From: Echinicola strongylocentroti
Lineage (GTDB): Bacteria; Bacteroidota; Bacteroidia; Cytophagales; Cyclobacteriaceae
DNA length: 64,000 bases
Direction: 5' to 3'
Assembly: GCF_003260975.1 (NCBI RefSeq)
Contig: NZ_CP030041.1
Span: 2,775,001 to 2,839,000, forward strand
Shown: positions 34,050 to 43,481 of the stretch, in pieces
Numbering within the stretch: position 1 is the first letter of the stretch
Layout: the number at the start of each line of letters is the position of its first letter
Translations under genes and position numbers: made by a program
Notes under the pieces: model-generated
Told to the model about the DNA's origin: nothing
Seen by the model: the letters and a program-made list of their open reading frames with translations, nothing else
Database searches by the model: none

Positions 34050-36935
34050 ATGAAGGACACCGTTACCAAAATCATTTTTAGCCTCTTGTTGGCCACGTGG
34101 ATTTATCCATCATTTGCACAACGACCTACGGAAAGGCCAGCAGGACAAGGTCCCGGAGGCAGAAGGTCGCTCACCATCACAGGGACAGTCATCGACGCCG
34201 GTACAGAAGAGCCACTTATCGGTGCGAATATTCTCATAAAGAGCCAAGCAGACTCCCTACTGTCATCAGCGGTGACGGACCAAAAGGGTGCTTTTTCACT
34301 CAACAGGCCACGGGTATTTCCATTGGTCTTGGAGATTACGTACATCGGCTATACCAAACTTAGCCAAACCCTTGACCAGCGCGGCCCCATCTCACTGGGG
34401 ACACTTCGCCTGATGGAGGACCAAAATGAACTCAATGAGGTCCTGGTGGAGGGGCAGATCCCTGTGGGCGAGATGAAAGGAGATACCGCCGTATTCAATG
34501 CTGGGGCATTCAAGACCAAAGAAAATGGCTATGCGGAAGATTTGGTAAAGAAAATCCCTGGTGTCGTCATCGAAAATGGCACCATCCAAGCACAAGGGGA
34601 AGAGGTGCAGAAAGTGCTGGTGGATGGTAGGGAGTTTTTTGGCAGTGATCCCAATATTGCCCTAAAAAACCTCCCGGCAAACATGATCGATCAAGTAGAA
34701 ATCCTCGATCAAAAGTCCGACCAAGCAAGGCTGACGGGATTAGACGATGGCAATTATGCCAAAACCATCAATATCATCACCAAAGGGGATATGCGCAATG
34801 GATATTTTGGTAGGGTATATGGAGGCTATGGTACCGACGACCGATATACAGGTGGGGGCAATATCAACCTTTTTAAAGGAGACAAACGGATCTCGATCAT
34901 CGGGCTGTCCAATAATATCAATCAACAAAACTTCTCCTCGGAAGACCTCTTGGGGGTGTCCGGAGGAGTGGGCCGTGGGCGCAGAAGGGGGCCAGGAGGC
35001 GGCGAAGATTCAAACTTCATAACGGGCAATAATAACGGCATCGCCAAAACCAACTCCATTGGGCTGAACTACAGTGACCGCTGGGGGGAAAAAATCAATT
35101 TTACAGGGAGCTATTTCTTCAATAACTCCAATACAAACCTCAATCAACTTACCAATACCCAAACGGTCGTTTCGGAAGATATTGACCAATATTACCAAGA
35201 GCAGCTGCTCCAAAACACCAAAAACCAAAATCATCGGTTTAGGGCCCGAATGGAATACGATATAGATGACAAAAACAGTATTGTCCTTGCTCCCAGCTTT
35301 AGCTTTCAAGACAATTTGAGCATAAGCGACCAGGACGGGCTCAACTTGGACAATAACTTGGATTCCCTTAGTGCCGCCAGAACGTTAAATGACCGGGATG
35401 TCAATGGATTCAATTTCTCCAACAACTTCACTTACCGCTACAAATTTGACAAACAAGGGCGAACCTTGTCCACCAATATCTTCACCAGCATAAATGACAG
35501 GGACCAGCTCACAGAGCTGTTGACGGCCAATACAGATTTTGTAAACAGCGCTATCGATACGACATTACAGGAGACCACGGCACTTTCCGACGGGTTTAAT
35601 TACCGGGCAAACATCACCTATACCGAGCCCCTGAGCGAAAAATCGATTGTGTCATTGGATTATTCCATTGGCAATAATAAAAGCAGTGCGGACCAAAAAA
35701 CCTATGTATTGGCACGAGAGCAAAATATCATGGTGCTGGACACTGCGCTCAGCAATGAGTTTGACAACAAGTTCACTACCCAGAAAGTGGGCCTTGGGTA
35801 CCGCTTTAGTGACAACGGATGGAATGTCAACATGAACCTGGACTATCAGCATGCCAAACTGAACAATGAGGCTGTCTTTCCGGTTATGGCAAATTATTCC
35901 CGTAGCTTCAACAACCTGCTTCCCAATGCCAGCATCAGTTTTCGCTCCCGAGAAACGGGCAAAAACCTGCGCTTCCGCTACCGCACCAGCACGGATGAAC
36001 CCAGTGTAAACCAGCTTCAGAATGTCATCGACAATAGTAATCCCCTACAGCTCAGCATCGGTAATCCTTCTTTGGGCCAGAGCTATAATCATAACCTCTT
36101 TGCCAACTTTGGCAAATTCGATATGGAAAACTCCAAGACCCTTTTTGTCTTTGCCACCGGGTCACTTACCAATGATTACATTGGAACACACACTTATGTG
36201 ACCAGTCAGGACACCTTGATCAATGGGGAAGTACTGCTCCGCAAAGGGGGCCAGATCACTCAGCCCGTCAACCTCCACGGCAGATGGAATGCCCGGGTCT
36301 TTCTGAATTATGGAAGCCCTTGGGAAAAACTAAAGTCCAACTTCAACACCAACACCAGTGTCAGCTTTAGCCGAACGCCTGGGATGATCAATAACCAACT
36401 AAACAATAACGATAATATTGGCCTGACCCAGAGGCTTTCCCTGACGAGTAATATCAGCAAGAACGTTGATTTTACACTATCCGCATCCGGCACCTACAAT
36501 ATCGTCAACAGCAGTCTGCAAACAGCCAACGAAAACAACTACTACACCCAGAACTCCTCGTTCCAGTTTTATTATTCTCCCAATGATGGGAAACTATTCG
36601 TCAATTCAAACTTGACCAATACCTGGTACACGGGACTTTCGGAAGGCTTTGACCAGTCCTTTTGGCTCTGGAATGTCGAAGCTGGCTATCGTTTTCTTAA
36701 AGAAAATAAAGGCGAACTAAAACTCAGCATCTTCGATCTTCTGGGTCAAAACAACAGCATAAGCAGGACCGTTTCCGATGTGACAGTATCCGACGTCCAC
36801 TCCAATGTCCTCACCCGATACGGGTTGATCACGTTTACCTATATAATCGGTAAATTCAAAAAGCCAGAAGAAGGAGACCGACCAGATCGCCCAGGGGGAT
36901 TCCGTCCACCAAGAGGGGGAGCAAGAAGCTGGTAG
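34050..36935 (+). CDS. TonB-dependent receptor, outer-membrane beta-barrel family (PF14905-like)
   Basis: Outer-membrane protein of 961 residues. Signal peptide MKDTVTKIIFSLLLATWIYPSFAQ, then a carboxypeptidase-regulatory-like domain (ITGTVIDAGTEEPLIGANILI, ITYIGYTKL; about 42-125), a plug domain (LVKKIPGVVIENGTIQAQGE ... VQKVLVDGREFFGSDPNIAL) and a long barrel rich in alternating aromatic strands. The extreme C-terminus (RPDRPGGFRPPRGGARSW) is Gly/Arg/Pro-rich instead of ending in the usual aromatic residue of the last strand; a similar GRGRRRGPGGG stretch lies at about 310-320. It is not SusC-like and has no SusD partner, so it probably serves signalling or peptide/metal uptake. Substrate unknown. 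Convergent with the CBM9-like gene. Confidence 0.85.
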   Translation: MKDTVTKIIFSLLLATWIYPSFAQRPTERPAGQGPGGRRSLTITGTVIDAGTEEPLIGANILIKSQADSLLSSAVTDQKGAFSLNRPRVFPLVLEITYIGYTKLSQTLDQRGPISLGTLRLMEDQNELNEVLVEGQIPVGEMKGDTAVFNAGAFKTKENGYAEDLVKKIPGVVIENGTIQAQGEEVQKVLVDGREFFGSDPNIALKNLPANMIDQVEILDQKSDQARLTGLDDGNYAKTINIITKGDMRNGYFGRVYGGYGTDDRYTGGGNINLFKGDKRISIIGLSNNINQQNFSSEDLLGVSGGVGRGRRRGPGGGEDSNFITGNNNGIAKTNSIGLNYSDRWGEKINFTGSYFFNNSNTNLNQLTNTQTVVSEDIDQYYQEQLLQNTKNQNHRFRARMEYDIDDKNSIVLAPSFSFQDNLSISDQDGLNLDNNLDSLSAARTLNDRDVNGFNFSNNFTYRYKFDKQGRTLSTNIFTSINDRDQLTELLTANTDFVNSAIDTTLQETTALSDGFNYRANITYTEPLSEKSIVSLDYSIGNNKSSADQKTYVLAREQNIMVLDTALSNEFDNKFTTQKVGLGYRFSDNGWNVNMNLDYQHAKLNNEAVFPVMANYSRSFNNLLPNASISFRSRETGKNLRFRYRTSTDEPSVNQLQNVIDNSNPLQLSIGNPSLGQSYNHNLFANFGKFDMENSKTLFVFATGSLTNDYIGTHTYVTSQDTLINGEVLLRKGGQITQPVNLHGRWNARVFLNYGSPWEKLKSNFNTNTSVSFSRTPGMINNQLNNNDNIGLTQRLSLTSNISKNVDFTLSASGTYNIVNSSLQTANENNYYTQNSSFQFYYSPNDGKLFVNSNLTNTWYTGLSEGFDQSFWLWNVEAGYRFLKENKGELKLSIFDLLGQNNSISRTVSDVTVSDVHSNVLTRYGLITFTYIIGKFKKPEEGDRPDRPGGFRPPRGGARSW

Positions 36936-37027
36936 ATTTATCGGGCCCGAAGTAAAACGAAGTGACAAAATATCACGAGTGAAATACCTCTTAGATGGAA
37001 ATGAACGCCGAGTATAAAAGGCGTGTA

Positions 37028-38095
37028 TCATTCACTCCAAGTTCTGCTATCCTCGGTGATATACCAGGTTTTGTCACTGCTAAGCGATGGCGCAGATAGC
37101 TTAAATCGGGTAGGGCTTACTTCAAACTGAGGATGGTAACGCTCCAATGCTTCCACATCAGGCAGCTCGGAAAGCTGATAGGCAAACTTTCCGTTTTCCT
37201 TGAAAAATGCATGTTGTTTATGGTAAAGCGTCCTTAACGCATCTTTTACTCTTTCGTCTTCTTTCAGGCGAAAAGGTACTTCTTCACTACCTACAGGCTG
37301 CTCCACAAACTGTAGGTAACCCCAATATTCGGGTAGGTGCATGTTGATGTGGCCTTGGGGAGACCACACCCAATTGTATTCGGGAAAGTGTTTGCCGGTT
37401 TTGGGATTGATCTTTTTGGTGTATTGGTTATTGTCGACCTCTAACTGCCACTGGACCCGGGAAAAGTTGATTCGCCATTGTTCTCCGTCAGCTGGTGCCC
37501 GATAGGCCGGTCCCCGCTGTGAAAGTGCTTTCCACGGAATCGCCATCTCCACGGTCCAAGAACGGTCTTTATCAGTAGGATCATTGACCGTCCCATCCAG
37601 CGAAATCCCCTTTTCCAGGCCATTGATATTCCAGCCATTAATAGGGCTTCCGGCATTTCGATATGGCTTCGTAATCATTAAGTCCCATTCTGTACCGAGA
37701 GCATTGATTTCCAGTTCATAGTAATTGTGTGTATCTCCGTCTGGATCCAAAAAAACTTCAATATCATTCTCATGAAAAATGACCGACTCTCTTTCGGTAT
37801 AGGTGGCCCACAAATCAGGCTCTTCCATCCACACACCAATGTAAAGGTGCTCCTCATCCCAGAGCATTTTTAGTTTTGTGTCATATAATGGCGCTGGCTG
37901 AGCATCCCCTTCAATGTCCACAAATAATGATGACCACTTGGCAGCCGTCCAGTCTTCTTCATCCATATTCCCATCCATAACAAGATTACCAGTGGTACGG
38001 TAGGTTACATAGTGATTTCTGTCTTTCAGCTGTTGTGCATGAAGGCATACTGGAAACAAAAGCAGGAAATATAGCAGTCTAACCATGAAGATCAT
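37028..38095 (-). CDS. CBM9-like secreted carbohydrate-binding protein
   Basis: About 355 residues with a signal peptide (MVRLLYFLLLFPVCLHAQ). The beta-sandwich signature is LVMDGNMDEEDWTAAKWSSLF, LKMLWDEEHLYIGVWMEEPD and ENDIEVFLDPDGDTHNYYELEINALG, which is the family-9-like/DOMON-like carbohydrate-binding fold; two aromatic rims (NGWNINGLEKGIS, EYNWVWSPQGHINMH) could bind sugar. There is no recognised catalytic domain; the C-terminal ~80 residues are helical and unassigned. ATG 38095 is used, ATG 38086 is equally possible. It stands alone between convergent and divergent genes, so its partner glycan is not given by context. Confidence 0.82.
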   Translation of the reverse strand: MIFMVRLLYFLLLFPVCLHAQQLKDRNHYVTYRTTGNLVMDGNMDEEDWTAAKWSSLFVDIEGDAQPAPLYDTKLKMLWDEEHLYIGVWMEEPDLWATYTERESVIFHENDIEVFLDPDGDTHNYYELEINALGTEWDLMITKPYRNAGSPINGWNINGLEKGISLDGTVNDPTDKDRSWTVEMAIPWKALSQRGPAYRAPADGEQWRINFSRVQWQLEVDNNQYTKKINPKTGKHFPEYNWVWSPQGHINMHLPEYWGYLQFVEQPVGSEEVPFRLKEDERVKDALRTLYHKQHAFFKENGKFAYQLSELPDVEALERYHPQFEVSPTRFKLSAPSLSSDKTWYITEDSRTWSE

Positions 38096-38310
38096 CAAAT
38101 ATTTTATTAATTCATCAACTCTTTACAAATATATTTAAATAATTAGGCTCTTCATGGTGAAATGCGCATAATTTGACAAACAACTCCATAAAAGGTACCA
38201 TGGTAAGTATATTGGATAATTGACAGGATAAAGCAGTATAAAGGGCTAGTCGTATCAGATTTTGTAGGTGGATTTAGCCATTAATTTGGGAGGGATCATT
38301 ATTTTTGGGC

Positions 38311-39657
38311 ATGATGAAATGGGAACAGCTGTTAAGTGCCGGAAGGGCAGATTTCAAAAAGAAGTCCAAGGCGAGTCAAGAACAATACAGAAGTGAATTT
38401 GAGCGGGATTATGACCGGATTATTTTTTCGGCACCTTTTCGAAACCTGCAGGACAAGACCCAAGTATTTCCTTTGCCGGAATTGGATTTTGTGCATACAC
38501 GGCTTACCCACAGCTTGGAAGTTTCCAGTGTGGGCCGATCATTGGGAAAATCTGCCGGCGAATACCTGCTCGAAAAGTACCCTGAGCTGAACCAGCGAGG
38601 AGTAGGATCCAGTGATATCGGAGCCATCGTGGCCGCTGCCGCCCTGACCCATGATATAGGCAATCCACCCTTTGGCCATGCAGGAGAGGATGCGATATCG
38701 GATTTCTTTAAATTCCATCCCTCAGGCCAAGTCTGGAAAACCCATTTGCGGAAAGATGAGTGGGAGGACATGATCAACTTTGAGGGCAACGCCCAAGGTT
38801 TTCGGATGTTGGTGGACAAGGACAACGGCCTTCAGGTCTGCTATGCTACCTTGGCCGCTTTTACCAAATATCCACGACCAGCGCTAATCGACCAACGTGA
38901 CCCTGATCGGCGCAGCCAAAAGAAATTTGGGTTCTTTTCCAATCACTTGGGTGTTTACCAACAATTGGCGGACATGCTTGGCCTTAGCTTATCCGGACAA
39001 AACTCTTGGCATAGGCATCCTTTGGCTTTTTTGGTCGAGGCAGCAGATGATATTTGCTATAGCATTATTGACCTGGAAGATGGGTGTACCTTAGGATTGG
39101 TACAGCTGGAAGAGGCCATTCCACTATTGGCAGAAATCATTGGGGATAAATTCCAAGAAGAAAAACTCAATTCCCTCAAATCCTCCGCCCAAAAGTTGGC
39201 CATCTTACGGGCCATGGCGATTGGAAAACTGGTGGAGGAAACGGTAGCCACATTTCGACTATACGAAGAAGCCATGCTGAAAGGAGAGTTTGACCAAGCC
39301 CTTACGGATTGCATTCCATCCGCTGATGCACTCGAAAAAATCACCAAGCTCTCCGTCAAAAAAATCTACCGATCCCAACCCGTATTGGAGAAAGAAGCAG
39401 CGGGATTTCAGGTTTTGGAAGGTTTATTAGAAGTCTTTTCAACGGCATTATATAACCAGTATTACGACACGCAAAATTTCTCAGGTAAAGACAAAAGTAT
39501 TCTTCGTTTATTACCGGAAACTTTTAAGATGAACAAAGAAATGCAAATGCCCTATATCCTGCTGAGAAACCTGATCGACTTCATCTCCGGGATGACCGAT
39601 AAGTACGCCCTATCGCTCTACAGAAAAGTGAAAGGCATTGCGCTTCCCGGCACCTAA
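38311..39657 (+). CDS. dgt: Deoxyguanosinetriphosphate triphosphohydrolase-like protein
   Basis: HD-domain enzyme that hydrolyses dNTPs to the nucleoside and triphosphate, here 449 residues. Seen: ERDYDRIIFSAPFRNLQDKTQVFPL, the first metal His in HTRLTHSLEVSSVGRSLG, and the HD pair with its following Asp/His in ALTHDIGNPPFGHAGEDA. NSWHRHPLAFLVEAADDICYSIIDLEDG is also typical. ATG 38311 is chosen; a preceding in-frame TTG at 38305 would add two residues. A possible -7 box (TTAATTTG, about 38281) lies about 20 bp upstream. Typical of Bacteroidota; no local operon partner. Confidence 0.93.
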   Translation: MMKWEQLLSAGRADFKKKSKASQEQYRSEFERDYDRIIFSAPFRNLQDKTQVFPLPELDFVHTRLTHSLEVSSVGRSLGKSAGEYLLEKYPELNQRGVGSSDIGAIVAAAALTHDIGNPPFGHAGEDAISDFFKFHPSGQVWKTHLRKDEWEDMINFEGNAQGFRMLVDKDNGLQVCYATLAAFTKYPRPALIDQRDPDRRSQKKFGFFSNHLGVYQQLADMLGLSLSGQNSWHRHPLAFLVEAADDICYSIIDLEDGCTLGLVQLEEAIPLLAEIIGDKFQEEKLNSLKSSAQKLAILRAMAIGKLVEETVATFRLYEEAMLKGEFDQALTDCIPSADALEKITKLSVKKIYRSQPVLEKEAAGFQVLEGLLEVFSTALYNQYYDTQNFSGKDKSILRLLPETFKMNKEMQMPYILLRNLIDFISGMTDKYALSLYRKVKGIALPGT

Positions 39658-39847
39658 AGAGCTCATAATGGAAGCAGAGATGGGCATTGCTGGACCAACC
39701 AATATTTCTGGGGGAATAGTTTTGGACATACTTCCTTGAAATTTTTTCCCTATTGATTATAGGTTTTATTTCTCACGGAACGCACAAAACACCCAGAATG
39801 AAGCAAGGCTTTTCTGAGATTTCCATGTTTTCTGTGAGCACCTATTT

Positions 39848-40020
39848 AACCCGGATTATGCGTTAGGAATCGTAGTGAGAGCTGAAATTGCAAGAAAATC
39901 AGTTAGTTTGGAGGCATTAGCGTAGCACCGCTACGGTTATGCCGAAAACTAAAGTGAAACGACTGATTTTGAAGCAGTTTCAGGTCGCAACAGATAGGCT
40001 AATGCATATTCCGGGTTTAA
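39848..40020 (+). mobile_element. ~170-bp MITE-like palindromic element, copy B
   Basis: Ends AACCCGGATTATGCGTTAG and, reversed, AAACCCGGAATATGCATTAG form 19-20 bp imperfect terminal inverted repeats. Centre: GGCATTAGCGTAGC (39913-39926), loop ACC, GCTACGGTTATGCC (39930-39943). It encodes no protein. Near-identical to copy C. Confidence 0.78.
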
Positions 40021-40078
40021 TTTTCCCGTGATTACTGGTATCATTGTGGATAATCATAAACCGGGATAAATTACACAG

Positions 40079-40122
40079 GAAAAAAAGAAAGCCGGGAAAC
40101 TGATTGCTCAGCAGCCCGGCTT
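40079..40122 (-). terminator. Rho-independent terminator of the GH43/discoidin gene
   Basis: Read on the minus strand: AAGCCGGG, a loop, CCCGGCTT, then TTCTTTTTTT. It lies about 190 bp past the stop codon of the gene ending at 40313, and is a good match to an intrinsic terminator. Confidence 0.7.
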
Positions 40123-40312
40123 ATTGCGGTTGATTTAATTTTCGTTTTTGATATAGCACAAAACGTGCCGATTTAATGAGATTAAAATGGATGGATAATC
40201 CCAAGGTACTTGTGAGGTCTACCCTAAAAGGCGGGTAGACCTTCACAAACACACTTACAATTAACCACAACAACCCAAAACGGGTATTCTTAAAACATCT
40301 TTTTGCTCAATA

Positions 40313-42148
40313 TCATTCCGTATACCTTACTTCACTTTTCTTGGAAATGCCATTTTCATCAAAAGCCTCTACTTGGTAATAGTAGCCTTGATCCGTGTTG
40401 AGCGCACGAAGTTCGTATGCATTTTGGCCATACATCTGTGCGGCGAGATTAAGCTTGTCCTTATTGATACCCCAGTAGATCACATAACCCATGGCACCAT
40501 CTACAGCATCCCATTGGAGATCCGCGTTTCTGCGGTCACTTTGGCGCTTCACGGAGAAGTTTGAAGGAGTCTCAGGAAGAGTTTCTTGACCATTGCCAAA
40601 TACCCTAAGCTCCGAGATAGCCAAATATTTATTGGTACAGTAAACGTGCTCATAGCGTACATACCGCGCTTCCACAGCCTTGTCCAGTTCGACATAGCCA
40701 TGGGGCATGTCACGTTGGTTTTTGGAGTAATCCGCGACGGTTTCCCAATTGGTGCCGTCCAGGGAAGTTTTGATCACAAACTGTTGCCGAAGGGTGTCAG
40801 GACGGCCAAAGATCTCACTGTTAAAATCCTGGAAATTGATCTGGACCGCTTTGACATCCATTGGTTTTTCCAAATCCAGTTCCACATAGATAGAATCATT
40901 ATTGGCTTCAGAGACCCAATAAGAACGGATCTCTTCGTCATTGATCTGGCCAATGTCAAATTCCCTGATCTGTTCCTGCATATAGCCACCTTCACTCTCA
41001 TCCACCACATTGATGTCCTTATTGACTTCCGCAGAGTTGGTTTTTACAGGTTTGTTATAAGATAGGAGCATCCAGCCCGTAAAGCGGTGCTTGTGCTCCT
41101 CCACATCGGTGTCGGGCAGGTAATGTGGATAATCCCCATAAGCCGTGTTGACAAACATCTGTCCATCCTCTTCAAACCCGGCTGGATACATGCCGATCCT
41201 GCGCTCAAATTTATAATTAACGGAGATGGCCATGGTCGCAAAATGCCAATGGTTTCCATTATTATCTTCTACTGTGCTACCATGACCAGAGCCCTTGAGG
41301 AAACCGCCGGGCTTATAAGAAATGGGATTATAAGGAGCGTAGGTAAATGGCCCAAGCGGACTGTCGCTGGTATAGACACCATCTGCATACACATTCCACT
41401 GTGTGCCGGGAGCGCCATACTCCAAGTAATAGGTCCCATTGTGCTTGACCATCCAAGGGCCTTCGATAAATGGCTTCAGGTCACTTTTATGATCTTGGCC
41501 AAAACGCTCCCAACCGTGTTTTTCCGGTTCAAGATTAAACAGGTCCACCTGCTCGCCCATTGGGATGTAATAATTCTCGGCATCCAGTTCTATGCCATGA
41601 ATGGGCCATTTATTAGACGATTCTTCGTAGAGATATACCTTACCGTCATCATCGACAAACAGGTTGGGATCTTGCACCCCACCGGGGACATTGATCACCG
41701 CAAAGTTAGTCTCCCAATCCCCTAGGTCAGGATTTTCTGATTGGATCACCGCTCCACGCCCTGATGGATCCCCCAGCAAAATGATCTTCCCATCTTTCAC
41801 CGCCGCCGCGGGAGCATTGGAACCATTGAAGTACCAGCTTTGGGGACGGATAAATTCCCAATTGCTCATATCATCCGACACCCAATAACCATGGGAACGC
41901 GTGACAAAGAGGTAGTACTTGCCTTTGAAGTTCACAATAGCGGGATCGGCTCCTGATCGATAGGATACATTATTTCTGGCCCTGTAATGGGACATATAGG
42001 TGTAGTCAATATCGATCGGATTGCAGTACGTCTTGAAGGTACGCTCGGAAACTGCCGAGGCGGCAGAACTGTTTTCCTCCTCTTGGGTTTCGGGAGAACA
42101 AGCTGCCAACACCCCAATTGATAAAATAGAAAGTAATATTCTCTTCAT
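40313..42148 (-). CDS. GH43-like glycosidase with discoidin and FN3 domains, lipoprotein
   Basis: 611 residues with a lipoprotein leader (LSILSIGVLAAC, Cys near 17). The GH43 propeller fills about 45-370: base Asp in SGADPAIVNFKGKYYLF, middle Asp in GGVQDPNLFVDDDGKVYLYEES, acid Glu in FIEGPWMVKHNGTYYLEYGA. A discoidin/F5-8 domain (about 400-530: ELDLEKPMDVKAVQINFQDF, VEARYVRYEHVYC) and an FN3 domain (SNFSVKRQSDRRNADLQWDAV) follow, likely for glycan binding. Not linked to the pectin locus; substrate open. Its terminator lies at 40079-40122. Confidence 0.87.
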   Translation of the reverse strand: MKRILLSILSIGVLAACSPETQEEENSSAASAVSERTFKTYCNPIDIDYTYMSHYRARNNVSYRSGADPAIVNFKGKYYLFVTRSHGYWVSDDMSNWEFIRPQSWYFNGSNAPAAAVKDGKIILLGDPSGRGAVIQSENPDLGDWETNFAVINVPGGVQDPNLFVDDDGKVYLYEESSNKWPIHGIELDAENYYIPMGEQVDLFNLEPEKHGWERFGQDHKSDLKPFIEGPWMVKHNGTYYLEYGAPGTQWNVYADGVYTSDSPLGPFTYAPYNPISYKPGGFLKGSGHGSTVEDNNGNHWHFATMAISVNYKFERRIGMYPAGFEEDGQMFVNTAYGDYPHYLPDTDVEEHKHRFTGWMLLSYNKPVKTNSAEVNKDINVVDESEGGYMQEQIREFDIGQINDEEIRSYWVSEANNDSIYVELDLEKPMDVKAVQINFQDFNSEIFGRPDTLRQQFVIKTSLDGTNWETVADYSKNQRDMPHGYVELDKAVEARYVRYEHVYCTNKYLAISELRVFGNGQETLPETPSNFSVKRQSDRRNADLQWDAVDGAMGYVIYWGINKDKLNLAAQMYGQNAYELRALNTDQGYYYQVEAFDENGISKKSEVRYTE

Positions 42149-42195
42149 TAGTTAACGTTTGGTTTTTCTCTTTGGGTCTACATTGTGCATCTTTC

Positions 42196-42364
42196 AACCC
42201 GGATTATGCGTTAGGAATCGTAGTAAGAGCTGAAATTGCAAGAAAATCAGTTAGTTTGGAGGCATTAGCGTAGCACCGCTACGGTTATGCCGAAAACTAA
42301 AGTGAAACGGCTGATTTTGAATCAGTTTAAGGTCGCAACAGGAAGGCTATTGCATATTCCGGGC
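42196..42364 (+). mobile_element. ~170-bp MITE-like palindromic element, copy C
   Basis: Same orientation and nearly the same sequence as copy B, with scattered substitutions (e.g. CGTAGTAAGAGC for CGTAGTGAGAGC, and GGCTGATTTTGAATCAG near the right arm). It sits 48 bp upstream of the GH43/discoidin gene start. Confidence 0.77.
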
Positions 42365-42756
42365 TCAAGAAAGCACCGAAATGTAAAATCAAGGTAGGGC
42401 AATCACCTGAAAGCAGGAGGGATTTCCTACGTTAATTGATGGAATCTGGGCTTAACTGGAGGGAGTATTTAGTACTAAAATCCCGTTTTAATTACATGAA
42501 AAAATTGGTGTATATCGCTATTTTATGAGCTTCCGACCTTGGGAGTCACCATTGAATACTAATGCTGTGGATAATAGTTAAGATTCTCTATGTTTACCCC
42601 GGACTTAAGGCGGTTTAGTTAAGGGGAGGTTCCCCTTTTGCGCTACTAAAAACAGGGGCCACTACGTCGACAAGGCACTAAGATATTTGTAAAAAAAATA
42701 TTTTTCCGACAGCTTTGCTGCGGAAGTTGGCGGCTTGAGTTTATAACGCTTAGCTG

Positions 42757-42804
42757 TTCGAGGTTTGTAATCTCGAACCGAGATAATGGGGATTTGCAAT
42801 CTCC
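42757..42804 (-). repeat. ATTACAAAT palindromic pair, inverted copy
   Basis: TTCGAGGTTTGTAATCTCG (42757-42777 region), linker CCGAGATAAT, then GGGGATTTGCAATCTCC (42788-42804). Read on the minus strand it has the same unit order as the copies at 22993, 24950 and 61591, and the CTG before it matches their terminal CAG. Confidence 0.7.
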
Positions 42805-43050
42805 CTCTTCCATTTATGGATAGCACAGACACCAATAAGAATATAAATTTTCAGCTACTTACGGACGTTAGCCTGACGGCTATGCATTGATTCCGCTTGT
42901 AATTTCCTTCTGATGGCTAAGGCCTGAAAGGCAGTGGGGCGCACTGTTTCCGGCAGAAGCGAACGCCTCCTTCATATAAAGTCTAGCTGCCATTTATCAT
43001 GTAAAGCTAAGATTTCGGAAAAAACAGAACGTTTTCTATGCATTTTCCGT

Positions 43051-43080
43051 TAATTTTGCAGCAATTTAGATTCAATCTAA
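43051..43080 (+). promoter_or_regulatory. feoAB promoter with an iron-repressor-type operator
   Basis: A Bacteroidota -7 box TAATTTTG (43051-43058) is followed at the presumed transcription start by the perfect 7-1-7 palindrome TTAGATT-C-AATCTAA (43066-43080). TTAG...CTAA palindromes are the form bound by DtxR/IdeR/MntR-family repressors. Repression by iron is the natural reading, since feoA begins at 43247. Confidence 0.6.
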
Positions 43081-43246
43081 TTCAATTAAAAAGAAATACG
43101 GATTTGATATCCAGGGATTCAAGTTTTTGTGAGCCATGCTGAAAGTAGGGTTTTAGTGCATTCCGCTTTCAGAGGAATAAACGAATACGATATTCTTGCG
43201 ACCTATCAATTCGAAGGATACACCTAATGCTATAAAAGCAACAGCT

Positions 43247-43474
43247 ATGAGGACGGCAGATACCATAAAAAAAGGAGAAGTGGCGATTATTGATAAAATA
43301 TTGCCCAGTGAACTGACCCTAAACCTAATGGAAATGGGTTTTTTGCCTGGTAAACGGATATCCTTGTTGCAGCGGGCGCCATTGAAGGATCCGATGGCCT
43401 TTAGGCTGGAAAACACCGTCATTGCCCTTCGCAAAACTGAAGCCCAACTCATCGAAGTGATCCTAGAAAACTAA
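43247..43474 (+). CDS. feoA: Ferrous iron transport protein A
   Basis: 75-residue SH3-like cytosolic partner of FeoB. Seen: IKKGEVAIIDKILP, the classical LNLMEMGFLPGKRISLLQRAPL and a closing IALRKTEAQLIEV strand. ATG 43247 gives the usual family length; an alternative in-frame TTG at 43196 would add 17 unlikely residues. It ends 7 bp before feoB and lies behind the 43051-43080 promoter, so the set is one iron-regulated operon. Confidence 0.92.
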   Translation: MRTADTIKKGEVAIIDKILPSELTLNLMEMGFLPGKRISLLQRAPLKDPMAFRLENTVIALRKTEAQLIEVILEN

Positions 43475-43481
43475 TTGCTGT

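Larger units (their letters stand above)
39658..40312. other. 0.65-kb non-coding space
   Basis: Between convergent dgt and the GH43/discoidin gene. It contains copy B of the ~170 bp element (39848-40020) and a terminator (40079-40122). The remaining sequence shows no gene character. Confidence 0.6.
42149..43246. other. 1.1-kb repeat-rich non-coding space upstream of feoA
   Basis: Holds copy C of the ~170 bp element (42196-42364), a TTTAGTTAAGG-type motif (42611-42625), an inverted ATTACAAAT palindromic pair (42757-42804), a stretch (42911-42953) alike the 33333-33373 region, and the feoA promoter. No gene seen. Confidence 0.6.

Noticed and set aside
34050..36935. SusC-type receptor for the pectin locus
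   Set aside because: No SusD follows, the domain layout is PF14905-like, and it is on the opposite strand past a 0.95-kb gap.
39660..43050. tRNA or other stable RNA genes in the long spacers
   Set aside because: No cloverleaf or conserved T-loop seen; the folded segments are the dispersed palindromic elements.
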